This document shows, piece by piece, positions 1 through 11,100 of a DNA stretch of 64,000 nt; the stretch's first letter is position 1; the number at the start of each line of letters is the position of its first letter. The notes below the pieces were generated by a model that saw only the letters and a program-made list of their open reading frames with translations, searched no databases and was not told the origin of the DNA. A program made the position numbers and the translations under genes. Source of the stretch: Pectobacterium betavasculorum (GTDB lineage Bacteria > Pseudomonadota > Gammaproteobacteria > Enterobacterales > Enterobacteriaceae); the NCBI RefSeq assembly GCF_000749845.1, contig NZ_JQHM01000002.1, positions 1 to 64,000 on the forward strand. The letters run 5' to 3'.

Positions 1-2
1 TG

Positions 3-1916
3 ACCATTAACGGCACCACTGCCCATATCGCCGCCGGACAAACCGTTACCCTGACGCTGAATGGCAAAGCCTACACCGCCACCGTTGGCAGCGACGGCCA
101 CTGGTCTGTCACCCTTCCTCCCGCCGACCTTCAGGCGCTGGCCGATGGACAAACCCTCATTACCGCCAGCGTGCCGGGAATTAGCGGGACAGTGTCAGCC
201 GAACACACGCTGTCGGTGCTGATTAATACCCTGCCACAGGTCACCCTCGATCTGCCGTTTGGCGACGGGATTCTCAATGCCAGTGAAGCCGCTCTGGATC
301 AAGTGTTGACCGGAAACACCGGCGTCACTGGCAGTGGGCAGAGTGTGGGCATTACGCTGGGAGGCGAAAATTACACGGGTACCGTGGACAACAACGGTAA
401 CTGGCTCGTCACACTCCCTCCAAACGTGCTACAGGCATTGCCGGAAGGCAGCCAGTCTCTGACGGTTAGCGTCAAAGATATTGCCGGAAACGCCTCTGAA
501 ATTACGCAAACGATCAGCGTTAACATTATCCCTCTGACGTTGACCGTCTCTGTCACGGCGGGTGACGACATCATCAACGGGACAGAACTGCTATCCAATC
601 AGATCGTCAGCGGCACAGCCCCGGTCAGCGAAACGGGTCGCTTCGTCAGCGTTTTATTCAATGGAAAAACCTATCGTGGCGTTATTGAAAACGATGGCTC
701 CTGGCGCACCACATTACCTACGGTCGATCTCATCACACTTGCTGATGGACGTTATGACCTGATCGCGACGGTCAGCGATGCCGCAGGGAATACCACAACG
801 GTAACCCGTCCTCTGACGATTGATACCGGAACCTTATTGCCACTGTCGATTACACTCGATCCCTTCGCCAACGATAATATTGTCGATGCAGCGGAAATTA
901 ACGCCAGTCAGCAACTCAGCGGTAAGACGGAGAACATCGAAGCGGGCCAAACGGTAACCATTACGTTAAATGGGATGCGTTACTTTGCCACCATACAGGC
1001 TGGCGGAGTATGGCGAGTCAACGTGCCAGAAGCCGATATGCTCGCCTTGCCGGATGGTGTAAGTGCCATAGAAGTCAGCGTCAGCGATCGTTCCGGCAAT
1101 TCAGTCGGCACCCGTCATGACATCACCGTCGATCGCAGTGGCAACCATATTGCCATTGGTATCATCTCAACGGATAACCTGCTTAATCTCGCGGAAGCGG
1201 CGATGCCGCTGGCGATCAACGGAACCACCAGCAATATACCGGCGGGTCAAACCGTTACGCTGACACTGAATGGAAAAACCTACACCACTACCCTGCTGGA
1301 AAATGGAAGGTGGGCAATCCAGATCCCCAGTGCAGACCTACAGGCGTTGAGCGATGGCACCACGGTCATCACCGCCAGTGTGAATGACGCCAACGGTATC
1401 CCCACGACGGCCTCACATAACCTTGGGGTCTATATCAATACCCTGCCGCAGCCCACCATAAATACGCCTTTTGAAGACGGCATTCTCAACAGCGAAGAAG
1501 CCACCGTTAATCAGACCATTACGGGCCGCACAGGCATCATCGGGGATGGTCAAAGCGTTATGATTCAGTTTGGCGGCAACATCTATAATGCCGCCGTTGA
1601 TAACGACGGTAACTGGGCGCTCACCCTCTCTCCCGCTGAACTGCAACAGATTGCCGAGGGCAACCACGTCCTCTCCGTCACCGCTATCGATACCGCCGGA
1701 AACCAGAGTAATACCACGATCGATACGGCTGTTGATTTCACGGCACCAACCATCACGATCGGCGTTATTGCGGGTGACGATATTATCAATATCGAAGAAT
1801 CCGGTAACGAACAGCTGATTAGCGGTACGGCCTCCATCCGCGAAGCGGGACAATCCGTCACCCTCTCTTTTAATGGCCAAACGTTCAGCGGCGTTGTAGG
1901 CACTGACGGCAACTAG
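3..1916 (+). CDS. giant Bap/LapA-like repeat adhesin, upstream part (5' partial, ends at in-frame TAG)
   Basis: This is the upstream part of a very large surface adhesin. The reading frame is already open at base 3, so the true start and any N-terminal retention module lie outside the window. It encodes about six consecutive ~100-residue Ig-like repeats. Each carries a DG/DD-x-I/L-N-x-x-E turn near its start, a T-L-N-G-K-x-Y strand, a D-G-x-W motif and an A-G-N near its end. The frame stops at TAG 1914-1916, exactly where every neighbouring repeat has the Trp of D-G-N-W, so a TGG to TAG change is the simplest reading. The same frame continues without a shift into the long ORF that follows. 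The family is known as type I secreted, c-di-GMP-linked biofilm or attachment adhesins. A related multi-repeat adhesin with an adjacent type I system is described in P. atrosepticum. Confidence 0.85.
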   Translation, partial: TINGTTAHIAAGQTVTLTLNGKAYTATVGSDGHWSVTLPPADLQALADGQTLITASVPGISGTVSAEHTLSVLINTLPQVTLDLPFGDGILNASEAALDQVLTGNTGVTGSGQSVGITLGGENYTGTVDNNGNWLVTLPPNVLQALPEGSQSLTVSVKDIAGNASEITQTISVNIIPLTLTVSVTAGDDIINGTELLSNQIVSGTAPVSETGRFVSVLFNGKTYRGVIENDGSWRTTLPTVDLITLADGRYDLIATVSDAAGNTTTVTRPLTIDTGTLLPLSITLDPFANDNIVDAAEINASQQLSGKTENIEAGQTVTITLNGMRYFATIQAGGVWRVNVPEADMLALPDGVSAIEVSVSDRSGNSVGTRHDITVDRSGNHIAIGIISTDNLLNLAEAAMPLAINGTTSNIPAGQTVTLTLNGKTYTTTLLENGRWAIQIPSADLQALSDGTTVITASVNDANGIPTTASHNLGVYINTLPQPTINTPFEDGILNSEEATVNQTITGRTGIIGDGQSVMIQFGGNIYNAAVDNDGNWALTLSPAELQQIAEGNHVLSVTAIDTAGNQSNTTIDTAVDFTAPTITIGVIAGDDIINIEESGNEQLISGTASIREAGQSVTLSFNGQTFSGVVGTDGN

Positions 1917-4900
1917 AATATCGTGCTACCGCCTTCGGCGCTCAGCGCATTGGCGGATGCCGGACAGCTCCGGCAGATGCGTCTGCTTGCGGCAAGCGCC
2001 AGTGACGAATATAACAACCTGGCTGATGGCAGCTACGATGTCGTTGTCAGCCTGACCAGTGCGGCAGGCATCACCGTGATCGCCAATCGGCCAATCACGT
2101 TGAGTATCGATCCGCGCAATGCCCCGACGGTGACCATCGATCCATTCGTCGGTAGCGATAATCACATTAATGGCGCGGAAGCAAAAGTCGGGCATCTGTT
2201 GACCGGTTCCACTACTAACGTCGAGGCAGGTCAGTTCATCACCATTACTCTGAATGGTCAGGTCTTCTTTACGACGGTCGAGGTAGGAGGAACGTGGCAA
2301 GTCCCAATTCCTGCCGCCGAGATCTCGCTGCTGCAAAATGGCACCGCCACGATCACCGCGAGTGTCAGTAATAAAGCGGGTAACGTCGGTAGTGCAGAGA
2401 ATCTGATTACCGTTGATGTTCAGGGTGACGGCATCGCGATCAGTATCGTTGCCAGCGACGATGTTATTAATCGCGTTGAAGCTTCACAGCCGCTGACAAT
2501 TAGCGGTTCTACCGCAAACGTTGCGGAAGGCGAAACCGTCACGCTTACACTCAATAATAAGACATACACCGGTCCTGTCGCTGCTGACGGCAGTTGGAGC
2601 ATCATTATCAGCAGTGCCGACCTTCAGGCGCTACAAGACGGCATCGTTACCCTAACGGCAACGGTAGAAACGGTGGGGGGAGAAGCCGTTAGCGACAGCA
2701 AAGACCTGGGCATTTATATCAACACGGTCCCGCAACCCACCTTCGATACGCCGTTCTCAGACGGGGTACTTAACGTAGCGGAAGCCGCCGTGAGCCAAAC
2801 GCTCACGGGAACAACGGGAATTAGTGGCGCGAGCCAGACGGTGACCGTTACCTTGAACAGCAAAGTGCACACGGCAACGGTTGATGAACAAGGGAACTGG
2901 AGTGTCGTGATCCCTTCCTCCGAGCTACAAGCATTAACATCTGGTCAGCGAGCGCTCAGCGTTCAGGCGATCGATGCCGCAGGAAACAGCACCGAAATTT
3001 CCACCAATTTTACGGCCGATCTCCAGCCACCGTTACTCACCGTGAAGCTAATCTCAACGGATGGCATCATCAACTCGACCGAGATTCTGAGCGATCAAAC
3101 GCTGTCGGGTAACGCTTCGCTGTCCGAAGCTGGGAGAACGGTTACCGTCACGCTAAATAACAAACAGTACACGGCCATCGTTCAGACTGACGGTCAATGG
3201 AGCACAACAATCCCTACCGCCGACCTGCAAGCATTAGGCAACGGCAATCACGCCTTGAGCGCAACGCTGAGCGATGTGGCGGGCAACGTGACAACGTCGG
3301 CACAATCTCTGCTGATCAACACCGTTCAGCCTGTTCTCACACTGAACGCGATTGCACTGAATAACATTATCGACGGCGCGGAAGTCAACGTGACTCAGCA
3401 GGTCAGCGGAGCCAGTTTGAATCTTGAACCTGGACAGATCGTCTCCGTCAAACTTGGGGCAGACACCTACGTGACCACGATAGGCAGCAATGGTCAATGG
3501 TCTCTGGACATTCCTGCGGCCGCGTTGACGCATCTGGCACAGGGCATTAATACCGTTACGATCAGCGCCAGCGACAAAAGCGGCAACTCGGTTACGATTA
3601 ATCAGGACATTACACTTAACACCGCCTTGAGCGGGATCGCCATTGACACCGTCGCAGGGGATAACCGCCTCAATCAAGCCGAAATCGCTACCACGCTGAC
3701 GATCAACGGCAGCACGCAAAACGTCGCATCAGGCTCGACCGTGGCGCTGGTGTTAAATGGCAAACTGTACACAGGCACCACGCAGCCTAACGGAAGTTGG
3801 AGTATCACGATATCATCGGCAGATCTGCAACAGTTGGCCGATGGTAAAAGCACCCTCACCGCCAGCACCGTGGATAGTGCCGGCAATACGTTGGATACCA
3901 GCCACACCATTGGGATATTCGCCCATAGCCTGCCAGCGCTGACGCTGAATACGCCATTTATGGATGGCGTACTTAACGCCGCCGAATTGGGCACAAACCA
4001 GACGATCAGCGGCAATACCGGGATCACGTCACCCGATCAGGTCATCACCGCGACCTTTGGCGGCATGACTTACACAGGAACAGTCAATGCCGCTGGGCAG
4101 TGGAGTATTACGCTACCTGGCAGTCATCTCGAAGCGTTGGCAGATAGTGTGCAACCACTGCGTATCGACGTACGCGACGAAGCAGGCAATAGCGCAACGC
4201 TTACCCAAGATGTAGCTATTGACCGTATCCCGCCGACATTGACGATGAACAATCTGGGCGTCGATACCATCCTGAATGCGGCTGAAGTCTTAACGGCGCA
4301 GACGGTTTCCGGCACGGCCTCGCTCAACGAAGCAGGGCGTAGCGTTATTGTTACCTTGAATGGAAAGAACTACCTCACCACCGTCGACGGCACGGGCAAC
4401 TGGCGTTTGGACATTCCCACCGCGGATCTGGCGCAGTTAGCTGACGGCGGTTATAACCTGACAGCCAGCCTGACAGATGCCGCAGGTAATACGACGCGTA
4501 TCGATCAGTCTATTACTATCGATACCAGCGTGGCGAATCCGCCGCAGCTAACGATATATAGCTTTGCGACAAACAATATTGTCGATGGCGCAGAAGCACG
4601 CGTAGCCCAGATAGTGAGTGGAGACAGCATTAATGTAGAAGCCGGACAAGTCGTCACCCTCACGCTAAACGGCAAAACCTATACCGCACTGGTCGGTTCT
4701 GACGGCAGTTGGCATGTAACGGTTCCGAGCGCAGATATGCAGCTTCTGACAAACGGCAGCCAGACAATTGTCGCCACGGTCTCGGATATCTCGGGTAACC
4801 CAGCCACTGCCAGCAGCGAAATTACGGTGAACACGCTGGCAAGCGGCCTGTCGATTGAACCCATTACGGGCGATAATCAACTGAATGCCGCTGAAGCGGC

Positions 4901-5150
4901 CAGCGCACTCACTATTAACGGCAACACGGATAACGTGGCGGAAGGCGCTACTGTTCGCATCACGCTGAACGGAAAAACGTATGTCGCAACGGTACAAACA
5001 GACGGCAGTTGGAGTACTTCGATTCCTCCTGCCGATCTCGCCCAGTTGGGTGACGGCCCCATTACCCTTGGAGCCAGCACCTATGACCAGACAGGCAATT
5101 TAGTCACAAATTCGCAGCAGTTGAACGTCAGTATCAATCATTCGATCATG
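231..5150 (+). repeat. higher-order tandem repeat: four-domain blocks inside the adhesin
   Basis: The Ig-like repeats here are ordered as a block of four domain types. Type A starts (T/S)LPxxTxxTPFxDGxLN, B has xDDIINxxE, C has NNIVDGAE-like, and D has a GIAI-type strand followed by DNxLNxAEA. A-type starts fall at about 231, 1443, 2727, 3930 and 5140, a spacing of about 1.2 kb (404, 428 and 401 residues for the first three intervals). The second block is longer because of a local insertion. After about 5150 the order becomes irregular. This indicates amplification of a four-domain block rather than of single domains. Confidence 0.7.
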
Positions 5151-8100
5151 TTATTGATCGATACGCCTTTTGATGACGGTTACCTTAACCTTAGCGAAGC
5201 ACAAAGTGGTCAGACACTGAGTGGTACCACCGGATTACAAGGGCCGGGGCAGGCAATCAGCGTGACGATCGGTGGCCAGACCTATTCAGGCGTGGTTGAT
5301 AATACCGGCAACTGGGACATTGTGCTTCCGCCTTCCGCGCTGCTTGGTCTGCCTGAAGGGATGCTGATGTTTGACGTTACCGTGCAGGATGCCTCAGGTA
5401 ACAGCGCCACACTGAGCAGCAGCGCGTTTGTCGATCTCACACCGCCAGTACTGACCATTAATACCGTCAGTAACGACGACATCATCAACATCGCTGAAAG
5501 TCGTCAGCCGCTGGTAATCTCTGGTACAGCCCCCGCCAATGACAGCGGTCAGATTATTGTGGTGAACGTGGCCATTAACGGGCAAATTTATCAGGGGATC
5601 ATTCAGGCAGATGGCAGTTGGAACGTAACCATTCCCGCTGGCGACCTGGTCAATATGCCTGACGGTGCCACGCTGATTTCCGCCAGCCTGACAGATACAG
5701 CAGGCAATACGGGCAGCGTCAGTCACACCATCATACTGGATACCGATCCGTCACAGGCACCACGCCTGAGTATCGGTATCGTGTCTACAGATGACTACAT
5801 TAATCAGGCTGAGTCGCTAGCGCCATTGACGCTCTCAGGCACGAGTCAATTTGTCGAGCCAGGTCAGCAAGTTACCATCGAACTGAATAACAAAACCTAC
5901 GTTGCCCAAACGGATACCTCAGGCAACTGGAGCGTGCAGATCCCTGCTAACGATGTATCCGACCTTCCTGACGGCTCACAGCCGATCACCGCCAGTGTGT
6001 CCGATGTGGGTGGAAACTTCACCTCGGCGACACACAACATCACCGTGATCGCCGACAGCGCCAATCTGCCAGCGATCACCATTGCGACACTGTCAGGCAA
6101 CGACGTTGTTAGTGCGCAGGATACGCAATCCGACCTGCTTATCTCGGGCTCAACGACAAATGTTCAGACAGGACAGCGCGTCACGGTGACGTTAAATAGC
6201 AAAACTTATCTGGCTACCGCTGGCGCTGACGGCAGTTGGAGCACCACGGTTCCCGCCAGCGATGTGCAAAATCTGCCACAGGGTAGCCAAAATGTTACCG
6301 CGACGGTCAGCGACATCGCGCAAAACCCAGCCACAACGACGCATCCGTTTACGGTCGATACCGTCCCACCGCTGCTGTCCATTGACATGCTGGTCGATAC
6401 CAGCGATATCGGCCTGGCAGACGCGCTGGCCGGATTACCGCTGAGCGGCAAGGCCGAAGCGGGTCTTCTGGTCACCATCAACGTCGGTGTGGCCGTCTAC
6501 AACGTCGTTGCCGACAGCAACGGCATCTGGCAGATCGCCATTGCACCGAACGACCTACTGGCGTTGGGGGATGGCGTGAAAACGCTAGCAGCCAGCGTGA
6601 CCGACAGCGCAGGCAATGCCAGCGCCACCAGCATTGATATCACGCTAAAAACGCAGTCGCTCCCGACGCTGACGCTGGATTCGCTCTATGACAACAATGT
6701 CCTCACTACCGCAGAATTGGCGATAGCAACAACAATCGGCGGCAGCTACACCAACCTGCCAATCGGGGCTGCGATTCAGGTCACGATAGGGGCTTACACC
6801 GTAACGGGTGTAACGCTCGCAGGCGGCTTGTGGAGTGCAACCATCCCCGCCAATGCGCTTAGTATCCTGGCGGATGGCAACGTGCAGGTCAGTGCAACGG
6901 TCACAGACAGCGCAGGTAATACCGGCAGTGCGAGCGGCTCGTTGGATGTCGCCATTAATACTAATTTCGCTATCGATATCGCCACGCCATTTGTTGACGG
7001 TGTGCTAAATCAGGCAGAAAGCACGCTCGATCAACTGCTGACCGGCACAACAGGGCTACTCGATCCAGGCCAGAGCGTGTCTGTTTCAATCACCAACGGC
7101 ACACTCACCCATACCTACAGCGCCACCGTTGCCGCCAATGGCCAGTGGAATGTGACATTGCTGGCTGCTGATTTGTCTTCACTCGGTGATGGTACACACA
7201 CTATCAACGTCACCGTTACAGACCATGCGGGTAATACGGGTTCAGGCAGCAAAACGTTCGCTAGCGTGATTGTAGATGTTCCTGCCGCTACGCTGGATAC
7301 CCCATTCGGCGATGGCAAGCTGAGCGAGGCTGATGCGTTACTGGGCGGCACACTATCTGGACAAACGGGATTATCCGGCAACGTGGGACAAACCGTGTCG
7401 GTCAGCATCAATGGTACAAGTTTCCCAGCTACCGTGAATGCCAATGGGAGTTGGACGCTGCCGCTGGACAGCACCACGCTGATCAATATGCCGGACGGCA
7501 CAGCAACCTTCACAGTCACCGTCACCGACTCCGCAGGCAATACCAGCTCCGTATCAGGTACAGCGGATGTTCTGACGACAACGCTGCCTGCGCCAACGCT
7601 GGATCTGCCTTTTGGCGACGGAACGCTTAACGCCGCCGAAATTCAAGCCACCCAGACATTAACCGGTAAAACCGGCATTACCGGTGCCGATCAAAACGTC
7701 ACCGTTATCGTAACCAATAAAACCACGCTAGCAGAAACCACCTTTAGCGCCACCGCTGACGGTTCAGGCGGCTGGTCCAGAGAGCTGTCCCCTACCGATT
7801 TAGCGATCTTCACCGAAGGAAATTACAGTATTGCTGTCACCGTCATCGACCGGGTAGGTAATACCAATACCAGCGTACCGCGCGATATCAGCGCCGCGTT
7901 GACGCTGCCAGCGCCGATTGTCGATGTGAACCCTTTGGGTGCGGATAATATTCTGAGCAGTGCCGAAGCTGCGTCAGCACTCACCTTTTCTGGCCGTACG
8001 CAGATTAGCGGCAGTGGGCAAGGCATAAAACTGGAGATCGATCTTAACGGTGTTCGTTACACCGGAGCGGTAGACAATGCAGGTAACTGGTCGTTGACGC

Positions 8101-11100
8101 TGCCACAAAATGCGTTGAACTCACTGAGCGATGGCCAACATACCCTTACTGTCACCGCCACCGACGCTGCGGGCAACATTGGTTCTACGCCGATAGCGTT
8201 TACCAGCGACTTTACGCCACCGAGCATCACATTGAATGCTCCGTTTGATGACGGTTATCTGAATATTGCCGAAGCGGCAACCCTTGCGGGAAGAACCTTG
8301 AGCGGTAACGCAGGTGATGCTGTAAGCATGGCGGTTACGCTTGGCGGGCAAACGCTCGTGACGCAAATTAGCGGGGGAATCTGGACGGCAACATTAACGC
8401 CAGCACAACTTGCCCTGCTTGCTGACGGGACCCAAAACATCAGCATTACGGCGACAGATAGCGCAGGCAACAGCAGTACGTTAAATTCTCAGGCAATCCT
8501 TGCCGTGCAAGCCGCACCGACCGTGGCGATGACTACCTTCGCCGGTCTGGACGGCCTCGACTACGCGGAAAGCCATACCACACAGATCATCACCGGCACC
8601 TCCACCGGATTGGAAGTGGGGCAAAACGTCACCGTCAGGCTGAATAACGTCGATTACACGGCAAAAATTCTCACTGGCGGCACCTGGAGCGTAACCATCC
8701 CATCTGCCGCACTGCAAGCTCTGGCGAATACGCAGTACACCATCACCGCCGATGCAACAGATAAAGCGGGTAATCCGGCAACCCAAGCCAGCATCAATTT
8801 CAGCGTCGACCTGACACCGCCTTCCATGATGATGGTAATCGACCCTATTGCGGATGACGATATCATCAACGCCCTCGAAATAAACGGTAACATCACCCTA
8901 TCCGGGCAAGCTACGGGCGTTACACTTTTGAGCCCAATAACGCTGTTAATTGGAGGGGTGTCGGTTGTGGGTCAGATCACAACTGACACCAATGGCTTCT
9001 GGGAAACCACCATTTCCGCCAGCGACTATTTCACGGCCAACGGCAATGTGGATGTCACCGCGACCGTAACAGCCTTACCGCTAATAACCAGTACCAAAAC
9101 GGTACTGGTCGATACGGTCGCACCCACGCTGGAAATTGTCGCATTTGCCGGTGATAACGTGCTGAACGGCACAGAAACCAGTACCGCACAGACAATCACG
9201 GGGACGGCCTCTACTGAGGAGGCCGGGCAGCTCGTTTCGATTAGTCTGAACGGAAAAATTTACAGCGCACAGGTTTCTGCAACAGGTACCTGGAGCGTGA
9301 ATGTCCCCACCACCGATCTGGCACAGCTAGCCGACGGCAGCTACACCATCACAGCAACACTTACCGATAAAGCGGGAAATGCCACCACTGATACGCAAGA
9401 TGTTACCGTCGATACCGCTATTCCGCTGCTCAGCGTCACGCTGTTCGATGACAATATCCTGACGCTGGCAGAAGCCTTGGCAGGAGGAAACATCACGGGT
9501 ACGGGTAAACCTGGCGCGACAGTCACGCTCGTCGCCGGACCATTAACCGGCACGACGACCGTAGGCCCAGACGGTAACTGGACACTTCCGGTGCTGTCTG
9601 TCGATTTGCAAAGCCTGACCGACGGGGCGCAGGTCATTGGCGTGACGTTGACCGATACCGCCGGCAATAGCACCCACCTTGACGTCACGCTGGACGTCGC
9701 GTTGAACCAAACGCTCGGTGCCGGTATTAACGATATCTTCGGTAACGATGGCATTCTCAATCTGGCCGAATCGCTGGTGACACAGGTCATCAGCGGTAAC
9801 GCCACGGGTGACTATCTGGGCGCGAAAGTACAGGTCACCGTGCTGGGCACCACGGTGGAGGCTACGGTGGGGGCCAACGGCGCCTGGAGCGTTTCGCTTC
9901 CTCCGACATTACTCGACGACTTAAGTAACGGGCTGTTGCAAGTTAACGTGGATATTGTCGATTCACACGGCAACGTAAAAAACCAACTGATCGACATTGA
10001 CGTGCTGAAATCACTGCCCGTGATTGACACCATCGTCGCCTTCACCGATGGCGCGTTGAATGCAGCAGATGTCGCTACCAGCCAAATTATCAGCGGCGTG
10101 ATCAGCAATGTGAATATCGCCGCAGGCGCAACGGTGGCGGTGACGCTGGGCAATAAGATTTACACAGGCATTAGCGTCGGCGCTGGCGGTGACTGGAGCC
10201 TGTCCGTTCCTGCTCTTGATTTGCAAGCCTTGCAGGATGGAACCTTAGCAGTAGGCGTTGCGGTCACCGACCATGCGGGCAACACCACCAGCCAGATCGT
10301 CAACGTCCCAACCGTCATCAAGAATCTGCCGAGCATTACGCTCAACCCGGCCTTTGGTGATAGCGTGCTCAACCTTGCCGATCTGCTGGTCAACCAATCC
10401 CTCAGCGGTACCGCCACGGGTCTGGTGGGTAGAACCATCACGCTAAGCATCGCGGGGTCGCAAATCGCTACGGCCACGGTGGGGACTGATGGCAAGTGGA
10501 GCGCTGCCGTCACGCCAAGCGTTTTAGGCACTCTGCAAGGTCTGGGCAATGGTGACTTCACCGTAACCGCAACCGCCACAGACAGCGTAGGCAATAGTTC
10601 TAGCAGCAGTGCCGGCATCAAGTTTGATTTCACACAGCCGGTGATAACGCTGAACCCGGTGTTTGGCGGCGACGGTTTCCTCAACGCCGCAGAAGCCGTG
10701 TTAGCGCAAACTGTCAGTGGCGTGGTAACCAATGCCAGCGAAGGATCGCAGGTGACCGTAACCCTTGGTAGTAAAACGTTCCTGTCCACCATCGGTGCCG
10801 GTGGCGTATTCAGCCTGACGCTGCAACCGTCAGATCTCAGCGCACTGGCTGATGGCAGCACAACGCTTGGCGTCTCCGTCACGAATGCTTCCGGTAACAC
10901 GGGCACGGTCAGCAGCGCGATCAATATTATTGCCAAAAATCTGCCGACGATTAGCCTGGGTTCGCTGTTTGGTGGCGATGGTTTCCTCAATGCCGCAGAA
11001 GCAGCATTGACGCAGACGATTAGCGGCACCACGACTAACGCGCTCGCGGGATCGTCCGTGGTGGTGCGCATCGGCACGCTAACGCTCAACGCCACCGTCG

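Noticed and set aside
1413-1880. 155-codon minus-strand frame opposite the adhesin
   Set aside because: It lies entirely over Ig-like repeats and similar shadows recur opposite each repeat.
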